From assembly GCF_027943255.1 (NCBI RefSeq), contig NC_072896.1:39148501-39212500 (forward strand): DNA of 64,000 nt, read 5' to 3'. How positions within the stretch are numbered: position 1 is the stretch's first letter; each line of letters opens with the position of its first letter. The notes beneath the pieces are model-generated. The model was not told where the DNA came from. It worked only from the letters and a program-made list of their open reading frames with translations, and made no database searches. The DNA is from Anastrepha obliqua. Lineage: Eukaryota; Arthropoda; Insecta; Diptera; Tephritidae. Position numbers and translations under genes: made by a program. This document shows, one piece after another, positions 11,755 to 26,000 of this stretch.

Positions 11755-12039
11755 CACCTCTTTGGGTGTTTGGCCGAGATCCTCCTCCTATTTGTAGTGG
11801 GCGTCTTGATGTTGTTACGCAAATGGAGGGACCTACAGTTTCAAGTCGACTCCGAATGGCAAATATTTTTATGATGAGCTTTTTCATGGCAGAAATACAC
11901 TCAGAGGTATGCCCTTGCCTGCCGAGGGGCAAGCGCTATTAGAAAAATGCTTTTCTTAACATTTTCTTAATCTACGTTCTCTCTGTGAATTCTGAATGGT
12001 AGTCACGCACCAACCCATTCGGCTACGGTGGCCGGCCGT
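11755..12039 (-). mobile_element. tRNA-derived SINE (family A), minus orientation
   Basis: This is the same family as 15790-16115. Reading the minus strand, the head 'CCGTAGCCGAATGGGTTGGT' is at about 12034, the body contains 'GGAGGGACCTACAG' in complement, and the 3' part reads CCAAACACCC. It abuts the 3' tail of the LINE that ends at 11753 and lacks the terminal CGCGCCAATTA. Confidence 0.75.
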
Positions 12040-13745
12040 AAATTTTGCTTTAACAATTTAATATGCGGCGCTTTGTTTTATTATTTATTAGTTTGTTCAG
12101 TTTAAATGTCAGAAATCCCAATTTTGCCAAGCCATTCACAGAATTTTCACTAACATCAAATTTCTCCACCTTTTGTTACCTTTGTTTTGTTCATTTGTTT
12201 TGTACTGTTAAGGGACCTGACGTCAGACTTTGCATCAAAATCGCGTAAAATTAAGTAACTGTTTTGGGAAGACGCCACCTTCGGTACTCACCTTCGCCTT
12301 GCTGTTCAACTATGATTTAATGAGTTGCACTTTTTCGACTTAGCATCCCCCTGCTCTTCCAAATTCTACTTAGTATTTTGGGTTTGGTCCCATTATTTTT
12401 CTAGTACAATTCTATAATTTTTAATGAAAAATAACACAATAATTTGCTGCTGGTATGGTGATCCATTTATTTCTACATCGTAATTAATTTGCTTATCTCT
12501 TGCTTTAAATTAAGTATGTATGTATATATGTATTTATAATGCATTTAAGTTTTTAGGTATACAATATTATTATCACATCTTATATACGTCTAAAATATTT
12601 ATGTTCCTAGTGCATGTGTATGTATATACATATGTACGTATTTTGTAAGTACAATACATAAAATATGCTTAGTTTTTGTTTTTGTTTTTGGTATTAAGTA
12701 GGGATACAAATATGTATTTTATGTGCATCTAATGTCCCAATTTGATGTGATTTTAGCTCAGGCTTTGAATTTCATAAAAGTATAGATCTACTTGCGCATG
12801 ATTTTCGGAGTATTGATTAATTGCTCGTTTTTTTTGTTTTGTATACATAAATATATGTATGTACTTTCTCTATATGTATACTCTAAATGTGCACAAATTT
12901 TTACAACAAGTCATCTTTTACACTTCCCAATGATAAAATATTTAATTTATGCTTACTCTTGCTTACAAATGCTCATGAGAAAACATAGGAAAGGAACCGG
13001 AAGGTTCCCATGGGCGGACATCTAGAATGTGTTTACAAATAATTTCTTATTTCTTCTTGTTTTGTTTTTGGATTGGATTCAGCATAAATTCAGCAATTCT
13101 GACATAACACCTGAAGGGTTAACTAGGCTTACAAAAACGCGTTTCATTTAAATAATGGCCGTTTTGTCCACTGTAAAAATCAATAAATGCTACAATTCGG
13201 GCTTTTTAAGAAGGCTCATCTTTGAGAGAAGTGTTCGAATGTGAATACATTGCGTGTTTTGCATGTGGCCGATGATTTTTTTTACTTTCGTATGTTTTCT
13301 ATTGCATTCCCCGTTTTATATCAATCTCTTATATTCATATAAAAATATCTTTAGAAATTTTCATAAGCAATTTGTGAAGGCATTTTTATATGAAAAATTC
13401 CATTTTATGAACTCTGCACATAAATTCAATATAATTTCCCTTTGCTTTGAAAAATAAAAATTCTAATTTTCTATATCCGCTACCGCATTTACACACATGC
13501 GATCTTCAAGTTTTTCTTTTTTCAAACATTTAGTCTAAGAATTTCAGTTACTCCATAAAGCTTTTGCGGCAGACGTACTGCTCAGTGTAGTTAAAAGATT
13601 TCAGATTTCTATATTTCACTCCACAAAACATGAATTTCACTTACACAATAGGGATTGAAGTACACTCAGGGGTTTCCTATATAGCATAAAGCTTAAAACT
13701 ACAAGAAACACTTTTGTGCATCCGACGTCACTTTCTTGCTCCATT
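12040..13745. other. AT-rich region downstream of Tbh, probable 3' UTR
   Basis: This is 1.7 kb without a gene, immediately downstream of the Tbh stop codon. Several TTTATT hexamers (AATAAA on the minus strand) could serve as poly(A) signals. TATG/TATA-rich simple sequence lies at 12510-12660 and 12840-12870. Confidence 0.45.
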
Positions 13746-14046
13746 TTAGTAGATACATTCGCCAAGTAAGTCGCAGGCGCCCTTTTCGAGTGGCTTTAAC
13801 CATAATGGATTATAGTTGGGACACAATTTACCATGCATTGGAATTTTGATTTCCACAGGTGTCACTGCTGCTCCCTCCCAATCGAAGTCTTCGAAACGAT
13901 AACCATCCGATTTGTTGCACTGCATACTGAGCGGTTCCTGTATGTACATGGTGTATAGTTGGTCCACTCGCGGCTGTGTCCATTTGATGCTGCGATAATT
14001 CTTCGAACGTGCGCCGTTTAATTTTATGCCGCGCTGGTGCTCTTTC
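13746..14046 (-). CDS. Tbh: Tbh last coding exon
   Basis: The exon continues MKK as KEHQRGIKLNGARSKNYRSI, then DQLYTMYIQEPLSMQCNKSD, and ends GACDLLGECIY followed by TAA at 13748-13746. The stretch matching DBH 'YSFAPISMHCNKS' supports DBH rather than MOXD1 ancestry. It lies 5.1 kb from the preceding exon. Confidence 0.92.
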
Positions 14047-17000
14047 CTTTAAAAAAAATATTAAATGTTTGCAGTTATTAGATATTGAAAATTAGAAATA
14101 TTTTGAATATTCATTCGAAAGTGTGGAGTTATGTTATTAATGTTACGGGTTAGTAAACCCAATGCTTTGCCTGGGTATTTGTTCTTTGATTTACATAAAA
14201 GTGGTTCGTGGTAGCAGAGGAAGAGGAAGGCCTCCTCTGCGTTGGAATGATCATATGGAGAAGGACTTGGCTTCAGTTGGTGTGTCGAATTGGTGCCGGT
14301 TAGCACGAGAAAGAAACGACTGGCGCGCTTTGTTAAACTCGGCCAGAATCGCGTAAGCGGTTATCGCGCCAATTAAGATGAAGAAGAAGATTCGTGGTTA
14401 CCGATTTAATCATATATACGAGGGTTACTTTTTATATTTTGCGCCCAATAGAGAAAACACAATAAAATAATAAGTCAATACAGTTCTGATTCAAGTGAAG
14501 TTTTAAATCCCTTTTGCCACTTAGAAGTGGATACCTCCAAAAGGAGCTGTTTAAAGGCTTCAAAAACTCCTTCAGGCGTTGGAAAACGTTGATCGCGCAT
14601 TTGATATTTTTGATGTTGGGGAACAAAAAGAACTCATTAGGTACCAAAACAGAGCTGTAAGACTGATGATGCGTTAGTTTGATCTTTCGTGTGCTCAAGA
14701 ACTGTCTTGTGTGACCCGATAGGTGGGAGCTCGCATTGTCTTGGTGAAGGATGATTCGTCTTCGGCAGTTGGTTTTCTTTAATTCTTCGGAAACTTTTGA
14801 CAAACAAATAATTGTGTACCGCTTAGAATTTACTGTTTCAAGTTTCTCTAGTGGAACAGTTGAGACATGACCAGATTTTTCGAAAAAAAACCGGCAACCA
14901 TTTGCTTTGAGGTGCCTCTTCCGTGAACAATTTTTGTTGGGTTAGGCTCGTTTTGGACACCCCTACAACCGATTGCTGTTTTGTTTCTAGCTCATAGCCA
15001 AGTATAGATCCAAGATTCGTCACCTGTTTACCAATTTATTAAAACCAATCGACACGAAAACTTTTTTGGGTTATTGCCAAATTATGCGGAATCCAACGAG
15101 AATAATTCCTATTGAAGACCAAATGTTCATGCAATATTGAATGGCGGTCCCCCTAATGCCCAAGGATGCCTCTAACTGACGACATGTCACATGATGATCT
15201 TGGGTTATCATCGATTATTTCTGGCACAACAACCTTTCTTGGGTTACCTTCACGAAATTCATCCAGCAAGGATCGACATCCACATTTGATCTCGTTAAAT
15301 TAGGGTTTCACAGTGGCTAAGTGGAGTGTTTCAACGCCGAAAATCGAAGTAACTTGATCAATGTACTCCTGTCTCCATAATCCATTTCGAAAATCGTAAC
15401 AAATCTTCGTATTAAAATTTTCACAACTTAATTCCATGCTTTGGAATGAATTTTTCAACTAACTAAGAGAGAACGTTCGGGAGTAAAAATATTGTATGTT
15501 AATTTTTGCAAAAAAATACTAAACTCTTTGATAAAAATATTGAATTACCGCTTATATAAAAGGCAACCCTCGTATAAGCTTTGGAATAACACAGAGGTTC
15601 GCCGCTACTTTCTCAGTTACCTATGCCGATATTTGGGTCTTGCAGTTTTTCATTAGCTTAGCTTACAAAAGACTGATTGAGCAATGCAGAATTATATAGA
15701 AAAGCTTCTAAAATTCTTCTAAGTAGTTTTAGTTTGGATATGCATATAAGCTATAAGAACTTATATACACACTTAGCTTTCTCATTCCAGGCGGCCGCCG
15801 TAGCCGAATGGGTTGGTGCGTGATTGCCATTCGGAACTCACAGAGAGATCGTTGGTTCGAATCTCGGTGAAAGCAAAATTAATAAAAACATTTTTCTAAT
15901 AGCGGTCGCCCCTCGGCAGGCAATGGCAAACCTCCGAGTGTATTTCTGCCATGAAAAAGCTCCTCATAAAAATATCTGCCGTTCGGAGTCGGCTTGAAAC
16001 TGTAGGTCCCTCCATTTGTGGAACAACATCAAGACGCACACCACAAATAGGAGGAGGAGCTCGGCCAAACACCTAACAGAAGTGTACGCGCCAATTATTT
16101 ATTTTTTTTATTTTTTTCTTATTCCACCATCGAGCACGTCAACTCTGTATACAATTTCGCCAGAGAAGCATTCGAAAGATAGATGGTGCTGTGATAGATA
16201 GATAGATAGTGCTCTGATAGATAGGTAGAGAATGCTGTGCTGCCGTTCTCCCAGACATAGCACAAGCATTTGACAGGGTATGGCACGAGAGCCTGTTATA
16301 TGAACTAAAAATGAATCTTCCTCATAATTTCTTTATGCTGCTAAAATCATAATTACAAAGTAGCCATTTTCGAGTTACCAATCTCTATGAAATCAATGCC
16401 GATGTCCGCAGGGAAGTGTGCTGGGATCAGTACTTTATACGCTTTTCACAAGGTAGGTCTTTAATAGTTAACACACATGAGCTGCATATGCAGACGACAC
16501 TGTAGTAATAGCTAGAAATAGTCAAGCTTCTACTGCTTTCAATCAACTTCAACAAAACCTGGACAGTCTTAGCACATGGCTGAACAAATGGCGTATAAAA
16601 GCCAATGAAGCAAAATCGGCGCAAACAACTTTCGCGCTCCGCCAGGATACTTCTCCCCCAGTGCATCTTACCAACTGCGAGGTACCCCAAACGGACCACG
16701 CTAAATAATTAGGCCTTCATTCTTATCGTGTTACGTGGCGATATCATATACTTTCAGAGCGGAAGCAGCTTGGAATAAAACTTCGTTCCTTTTATTGACT
16801 GCTTCGGCAAAAATCAGAGCTTTCGCTGGACAATAAACTGCTCATATATAAACTAGTACTGAAACCAGTATGGACATATGGAGTGCAAATCTGGGGCTCA
16901 TCTCCAAAATCAAATTTTGACATCATACAGAGGTTCACTCAAAAATGCTGCGGATGTGGTTTGGAGTGCTATCGTTACACGAAGAAATTGACATCAGCAA

Positions 17001-20000
17001 ATCCTCGGACGTCAAACCTATCACATCAAACCAACGTCCCACGCAGACTTAAAACTTGTATGCCTACTGATCTGCCACGAAGATTTTAAATGCAGGTCAT
17101 ATTTTCAAACTTTTATTAAATACAATACTGAAGATTGTATTTAATACAGTACATATGAGAGATTGAATTTAATAAATGGAGCTACAAAAAAAAAAAAAAC
17201 TTAGCTCTCTGGTCAAATGGCCAAATGTCCGGCATTAACGAGATAACTTTTCTGTAAGCCTGAAAACTGATAGGTGCTGAGCTAGAAAGAAACGACACTC
17301 CACAGAGGATTACCTTTCGATTGGGCATAATGTAGCCAGGTGAGAAATTTCTGGATTGCCCGTTGTCCGTTGAGCTATTAAAATGTGACGGCGTGGATCA
17401 GAAAAAGTGCGTCCCTGTTAACTTAAATATAAATCTGGTCTGTCTTATACAAAAAAACGTGATCCTCCATACAGCATCAGTTATCGCAGAGTGATTCTTC
17501 TTAGTAATGCTTATAAGATTACATCGACCACTTTGTGTGATTTCCCTATCGTCAATTGAATACTCGAATCTTATTAATGCTTTAAAGGCTTTGATATATC
17601 TAAGTAAATCCAAATCTTGCCCCGAGAATAAAGCAGCGATGCATACAGGCCTACATATGTATGTATGTATATGCAAAATCCTTGAACGCGAGGACAGCTG
17701 GAGTGCGATTAAAAGATACATTGAAGACGTATTACGGGGAAAAAGATGGACATCGACACAGTAGAATAAAGTGAAGCCTCACAGAGAGAGACATAAGAAT
17801 ACGAGTTTGTAGCATGAAGCTAGCTACAAATGTGATGGATACAGTCGTGGTCCAAGTAATACCAAAAGTAGTCTTGCGAAGGGAGTCTTCCCAGAAGGCT
17901 ATGAGGAATTGTTTTAGTGGTCACACCACTCAACGCGGTAGATGACGGTCAGTGTTAGTGTGAGGGCATTTTCTTCACGCACCTCATCCAAAAAATTAAA
18001 AAAAAAACCTGAATTTGACGGGCCTCGTAAAACAAATACTACTGAACAAGAAACAGTTTTCAATGCTAACCTGATCGATGAGAATTGGAAAATACCCTTT
18101 TTACTTTACTTTAATGGCGGGAGTCCTTAGTTGTTTGTTAGTTATATATATATATATAATTGGCGCGTACACCCTTTCTTGGGTGTTTGGCCGAGCTCCT
18201 CCTCTTTGTGGCGTGCGTCTTGATGTTGTTCCACAAATGGAGGGACCTACAGTTTCAAGCCGACTCCGAATGGCAGATATTTTTATGAGGAGCTTTATCA
18301 TGGCAGAAATACACTCGGAGGTTTGCTATTGACTGCCGAGGGGTGACCGCTATTAGAAAAAACTTTTTCTTTACTTTGGTGTTTCACCGAGATTCCAACC
18401 AATGTTCTCTCTGTGAATTCCGAATGGTAGTCACGCACCAACACATTCGGCTACGGATTAATTAGTTGTTTTCTAATTGTTTTCAACTGGATAAACGGGA
18501 ACGAAACTAATTGGTCTAGGGGTAAATTAGAGCAAGACGAGCTATCTTTGACCGTCAAACAAATAATTGCAGTTGGCCACTCACATACGAGTACGTATAC
18601 CATTGACAATTGTAATTATGAAGTGCCACAGGAATTCGTCTGTCTTAAAATCCAACAGATAATCTCTCCATGATAAAAGTGGTTCTTTGAATTGAGTAAA
18701 GTCTTTCTCGACGAACAAAATTCACACTCTATAAGCCTCGAGGTCTCGAGGTAAATTGAGCGAGATGTGTAATTTATGAAATTCAAACAAGCTCCTCTGC
18801 CCACTTACAGATCTCTGCAGCAAAGCTATTGAGCGTGATGATCCTTTTTTATTCAAAACTCGACTTTTATCGAAGCAATTGCGGCTTTAAGGTCGAGTGC
18901 AAACGGTTCAAAGAAGATGCAAGCATCTATTGGGTTTAAGGAAACCAAACAGCAGAAGAGTTATTAAGAGAAATGCCTGAGGGATAGCGGGTCTGCTGAG
19001 TTGAAACTCCGTACCTTTTATATGCAGACCACTTAGCCTAATCTAAATGCGCAAGACCAAAAAAAGGTTATTATGGCATAGTGTGGGATATTCACATGCA
19101 CATATGTATGTACATATTCATATATTATATATGTATTTTCAAAATAAAATAATTGCTTACTTTTTCATGTAAATGAAGTAATTTTCCAGTGTCTCTTCGG
19201 AAACGGAGCTCTTGCACACCTCTAACTTGGTTGCCGGATAGTAATGAATGTAATTCACACACATTTCGTCGCTAATTGAAAAGCCGCCCAGCGTTGCATT
19301 TTCATAGCCAAGTGTGTTGTAATAACACGTTGTGACCAAAGCATCTCCCTGTAAAGAGCCAGTAAATATTGAAAAATATTTATATTGAGCCTTATTCGTC
19401 AACTTCACTTACCGGCAGCACATGTGGCTTATAGTGCAGATTGCGCATTTCCTGGAAGTGGTGAGAGTAGTAGTCATCTCGGTTGATTTCGCGTAGCTCC
19501 TCCTTGTCCCGGAAGTGGCGTGTCAGAACGCGAACGCCACGTAGATGTGTATGTAGTTGAGAGCCGAAAATGATAATACCGCTTGGAGGAAGAGCCTATA
19601 AAGTAGGAACATTCAAATGACACTATTTGTATTGTTTATTTTTTCAATAGCTTTAACAATTTTACCACTTCAGTACACTCGGCGATACAATAACCACTTA
19701 GCGGAAATCCAACTTGTCCAGGTGGTATTGCCATCTTATCAGTGTATTCCAGACCCAATTCCATTACGCCAGCATCGAATTGCCGTAGCTTTGAAGATAA
19801 TTTAATCCTCATGCCTGAGCTGTCGATTCGACCTTTTAAAATAAAATGAAAATAGGGCTTTTTTTTTAAGCGTAGCTTTTAACATTTTAAAAATTAATTT
19901 TATTATTTTATATTTTATTATTCATATTAAATATCATTTAATTTCTGCGCTGTAGGTTAGTAAAAGGCAGTGGCAATTTTTGCGTGGAAATTGGTAAAAG

Positions 20001-23000
20001 GATGCTCGTAGGTAAGGCCATGAAATTATGGAAATTTAATTTAATAAAATAAAAGAAATTAGTCTACCTCTAACTTTACAGAGCGATTCCAACGTTGCTC
20101 TTTAGCGCTGCGGTTACAGCTTTCTTGATCTCCTGTACCTTGGCATAACGAGATCGCTTAAGTTGTGACTTCGTCCCAGATTGCGTTATCGGTACTATAG
20201 GGTGATTCTTTTTTTCAACAAAACTTCATGAGCAATGAGCGAGAAAAGCGCCGTAGGGTTGCCGCAGTGCAAGATCCAGTCACTCTCGGCGAGTTTAGGT
20301 AGCATATGTGAGGAAAATTAATACGGCTATGCAAGATGACGTTACTCAACACCAGCAGCGCCGTCAGAACTGCGAAGGACCTCTCCGAGCCGTTTGTTAC
20401 CAAACGAGGTTTCAGACAGGGTGACTCGCTGTCGTGTGACTTCTTTAACCTGATGTTGCAGAGCATTGTACGAGCCGCAGAACTTAGTCGCTCGGACACA
20501 ATTTTTTATAAGAGCGTACAATTGTTGGCGTATGCCGATGATATCGACATCATCGGCCTTAACAACCGCGCTGTTAGTTCTGCCTTCTCCAAACTGGATA
20601 AAGAGGCAAAGCGAATGGGTCTGGAGGTGAACGAGGACAAAACGAAGTACCTCCTGTTTTCAAACAAACAGTCGGCGCACTCACGTATCGGCACCCACGT
20701 CACTGTTGACAGTTATGATTTCGAGGTTGTAAAGGACTTCGTTTATTTAGGAACAAGCATTAACACCGATAACAATGTCAGCCTTGAAATCCAACGTAGA
20801 ATTTCTCTTGCCAACAAGTGCTACTTTGGACTAAGTAAGCAAATGAGTAGTAAAGTTCTCTCTCGACGAACAAAACTAACACTCTACAAGACTCTCATCA
20901 TGCTCGTCCTAACGTATGGCACAGAAGCTTGGACGATGACAACGTTCGATAAAGCGACGCTTGGAGTGTTTGTGAGAAATATTCTGCGCAAGATTTTTGG
21001 GCCTTAGCACGTTGGCAACGGCGAATATCGCAGGCTATTGAACGATGAGCTGTATGAGCTTTACAACGACATAGACATAGCGCAGCGAATAAAGATTCAG
21101 CGGCTACGTTGGCTTGCTCATGTCGTCCGAATGGATAAAAACGCTCCGGCTCTGAAAGTATTCAATGCGATACCAGCTGGTGGTAGTAGAGGAATAGGAA
21201 GGCCTCTTCTGCGTTGGAAAGATCAGGTGGAGAAGGACTTGGCTTCACTTGGAGTGTCCAATTGGCGCCGGTTAGCACGAGAAAGAAACGACTGGCGCGC
21301 TTTGTTGAACTCGGTCAAACTCTCGTAAGCGGTTATCGCGCCAAGAAGAAGAGGAAGAAGAAGATGTGAGGAAAATGCCTGTTTATCATCGCTTCAGCAC
21401 GACAACGTAGAACTAAAAGTTACTACCTATTCCGGCAGAAATAAATTAGATTTTCGCGAATTTTAATAGGGCTACTAAAAAAAGATATTGAAAAAATACA
21501 CATAAAACACAAATTCAAAGTCCTATGACTTCTACTGGAACTAAAGGATGACTCTCTGTTTCCTGACATGCAAGCGTACGAACGACGAAATGTTGCCAGT
21601 TGATGAATTATAAGCCAATCCTTGGAACATAATCGCCACACCTCGTTTTAGCATTTTGTATACTATTTCTTCCTATATAATTACATAAAGATTAGCTTGA
21701 ATTTCTGAAAGATTTCTACAATTCCAACATAAAAGTATGCTCAGATAAAAAAGCAGCTTTTGCAAACGCGATTCGAACATCCCTAAGGCTGGATGAAAAT
21801 GACTGTTTACTTCAGTCTACAACAAAAAATTGAGCTTTATTATAAATACGAACTGGTATGGAAAGGAATAAGGCACTCTAGTCAGATCTATTGTTAAATA
21901 GAGGTTGCGCAGTTCTACAACATTCCGAAGTAGTTAGATGGTAGATCAATTTCGAGCTTCATTGGCAACCAAAGAGTGATCGGTGTTGCCAGCACAAATA
22001 CTAAGACTTCTCGTTGCAATTGTAATAACTTTTCCAGGGTAAGCGCGTGAGGTTTCTTTATCCAGAAACCATCTGTGTTCAGACATAAAAAAAAAAAACG
22101 GTAACGCTTGATTCGACATGGGAAATTATTTAACGGTTATTTAGGTCCGATATTCCCTTTGGCTAAGTTAAAACTTTGTTTATAGCGAACGGATTCGATT
22201 AAAGCACACGACTACAAAGGAAAGAGACAGAGTTTCGCAATAGACGGTTCCATCTAATTTTCACGCAATTTTAGTAGCCTCAATATCCAATAGTACCTAC
22301 ATATATTTAATACTTCTGAGGTTTACGAGGCCATACATATATCCCTGGCTATTACACAGAAAATGTTTAGAAATATATTTTGAATTGCATTGCGGCTATT
22401 GACGAGATTTGTATTATATGATGTATAGTTTGATAACCTTGGCCTACCCGTAAAATCAACTTCGAAGTTTCGAAGGCGAAACTTTGATTATTTTAGTCTA
22501 AAGGCAAAGTGCATACCACCTGGAGACTTGAAATAGATCAATTCTATTTGAAGAAATCCCTATTTGGCTGTACGTGTTCACAAATTCACGTACCGTTAAA
22601 GAATCTCGAAAGGTCCTTTGGCCAATTATGTCGCGGGCTTTACTAGTATGGGCTCCCTGGAACCTGAATTCTGATAAGAATCCCGGTAAAAGTTTCTAAC
22701 TCTGTTATTTCCTGCTTTTCGTAACACACCTTGCACTGGACCGCGTGATGAAGATTTTGTCATGTCTGTTATCTTACAAGTTTGTCCAGCTCGTACGTAT
22801 ATAATAGTTTCGTCTTCTGGAGCTCCATGATAGTCCCGGGTTTAAAAATCTCAGATGCAGTGTTTATTAAGAGTTAAAGAGAGTACATCACCAGCCCGGA
22901 GGAAATATCTATGCTTTCAAGATCAGCAGCGCCTCGCTCCTGAGCGATGGTAAATATATAGAAGCTTTCGTGGGCTACCACACTGTCTGCATACTGTGTC

Positions 23001-26000
23001 AGATAAAGTTCCATGGCACTTGGACACATAGAAGAATTCTAGGCTGTAAAATTAGTTCTATTTCGAAGATAATCCTGTGTATTTGTCGGCTTTATTATGG
23101 TTTCGTAATCGTATAATAGAACCTTTTGGAAATATCATAGTAAACCCAACTCTATGGGTGTATCCCTGCTAATTGATGCGTTTGAATATATCATCAAAAG
23201 ATAAGAATTTTTAATTCTGATACGACATGTTAATTTCTCAAAACACTCAAAACACTCAGTGTTAAAAAGTTAGATTATGGGTGCGGAAATGCGTAGTGAA
23301 ATGCATTTTAACAGCCGATATTCAGATGTAACCCCTTTTTAACTCTTACTATCGTCATATAACTGCTTTTTTGATGCACATTTTTGATTTATTTTCAACC
23401 GCCAAGCACTTTTTATCGCACTACAAAAACGGCTTATTGACGGCCTCCGTCCCGTGAAACTGCTGGTAAACCTTTCTGATAGGCCTATCTAATTTCGTCG
23501 TCATGATTTAGAAAGAGTTAAAATTATTGCTATTAGTGCGCTGAATTCGCATCTGAACACTACAACTCGTCAGAGTTAACGCCAGCCTACGTCCGATCTT
23601 CCAGTTCTATCTTAACATCAAATATTGCCATAGAACTCAGTCGGCTGGGAATAGTGGTTTCGAATGTGGAATAGTTAAAATCTATATGCTATCCATGTTC
23701 TTTCGCCCTGAAAAGAACAACTGCCGCACGACAGCCAAGGTAAGCTCAGATTCTTCCGTAATAAGATAGCGGATGAACTAGCAAGGAAAGGTTCGACACT
23801 AGACTTAGCAGAGGTGGTGGCAGTATTCCCCCCACTGAACACAATAAAATCATCCATTGCTTCACACTATCATGCTTTAGCCGAAAGAAGATGGAATCAA
23901 CTAACTACATGTACAATATTACAACAAAAAACACATGGCAGTCATACAAAATCCAAAGGACGAATGATTTGTTAGGATGTTCTCGACCAAATATCTCACG
24001 CATCACTGCAACCCTTACAGGTCATTGGAAAGTAGGAGAGCATGCAACCAGACTCAACCTCCCCTTCAACCCCATCTGCAGAAGCTGTCAAGCGGAAGGG
24101 GCGAAGGAAAGTCTTTACCACTATTTATGTGAATGTCCGTGGCTAGCTAGGAAACGAATCTACTCCTTCGGTAAGCTTTTCCTACAGGAAATTAAGGAGA
24201 TCTCAGACATCGAGATAAAGGATTTGCTGCTATACTTGGACCTGACTAAATGGATCTGATTTGGAAAACAAACACAAAAAAAAGACATCATCACACGAGA
24301 CAGTGGTAGTAAAACGGTGCTGATCACTAATTAGGATTATTTTAGTGGAAATATTCAACCACTTCAAGAACAACAACAATGGAGGGTGTACTACAGGACT
24401 ACCGCTCGAAACTAAAAATGAATCTGTAACTAAAAGTGTGGACGACCCATCAAACCATGGCCTAATATCGGAGCCTTTATCCACAATAACAGGAGCCTCA
24501 CGACAGAAGTAAATAGCGAGTGGACGAACAATTTATATGATAGTTAAAGTTACAAATCGCTAGGTTTATAAATAGAACTTTGTAAATTATAAAGGATTTT
24601 TCAATAAGGGCGGCTAGATGTTGAAATGGAATGTCGTGGCGTTTGCTGTGTGGCACGTAGCGCCGTCCTGCTGGAACCACATCTCGTCTAGGTCCATATG
24701 GCTCAATATGAGCCATAAGAAATTAGTTATTATCGTTGTGTAGCGCTCGCTGTTGACGGTGACCGCCTCACCAACGTCGTTTTCAAAAAAGTACGGACCA
24801 ATGACGCCGCCGACCCAAAATCCACACCAAACGGTAACTTTTTGAGGATGCATTATCCCCTGGTGAACCTCGTGTGGATTAGTGTCGTCCCATATACGGC
24901 AATTTTGTTTGTTAACACAGCCATTCATCCAAAAATGCGCCTCGTCACTAAAGATGATTTTTCGCCCAAAACTGGGGTTCTCTTCCAAACGATTCGAAGC
25001 CCAGTCAGCGAACAAACGGCGTTGTCTATGGTCATCAACTTTGAGCTCCTGGGTCAGTTGGATCTTGTACGGGTGTACGCCCAAGTCCCAACGCAAAATT
25101 CGCCAAGTTGAAGTCTGCGAAAGGCCAAGTTCTTGTGCACGGCGAGGAATAGACTGCCTCGGGTTCCTTGAACGTACGGGTGTTGGCTGATTGTTTACTG
25201 ACCCGGTCGTCTTAAATTTGGCCACCAAACGTTGAAGAGTCGACTTTGAAGGTCCACCACGTCTACCGAAAAATGGGCGCAATGCGCGCCAACGTTTGCG
25301 TTAATGAACACTCATTTTGATAATACCTAAAATTGTATCATTTGAACGTGCTGTTCAATCGTGTAACTTGCCATGATGATTTGGCATAAACAACTGAATA
25401 ATAAACAAAAGATTTGACAGATGTCACCAAAACAAAATGGCTGCCACAGGGCGCCAAAATCGACCCGCGCCAATTGAAAAAACCCTTTATATACTGTGCA
25501 TACATATCATATTATGTGGTATGTATGTATGTATATACTCGTACTTATGCTCAATAATTTATAATATACATTCAAGTCCACAAGTGGTTGCATTTCTTAC
25601 CTTCTTTCAATTCAGGATTGTTAAAATGAACTTCTAAGCGAACAAATGGATTATAGTCCTTACCGCCGATTGGCAAACCAGTTTCCGGTGGATAAGTAAA
25701 GGTGCTGGCACCCATAGCCCACAATGATATGACTTTCGAACACACCTTAGCTTTCGCCGGCAATTGTTCACAGTCGCCATTGTACAATGGTATCTGCACC
25801 TGTGGATCGGTTTCACAGTGAAAAACTTCAAGATGATGCACCAAATCGGGCGAGGTAATAATTGGCTCGAATTGCACTATGTGTTGTTTTGACGCGAATG
25901 AATCATCCAATTTCTGTATGTGACACCAATAGGTTGTCTCCTTTGATGGAACTGTCACATTTTCCAGTGCGACTCGAACAGTTTTTAAATTTCTGCATAT

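Noticed and set aside
15790..16201. Small open frames and tRNA-like heads read as genes
   Set aside because: They lie inside SINE copies; the tRNA-like heads do not fold into complete tRNAs and the frames are chance.
19157..19408. Start codon-like beginning upstream of the GDALVTTCYYNT exon
   Set aside because: The extra residues read through a 64-bp intron with a clear AG acceptor; the exon joins its neighbours in phase without them.
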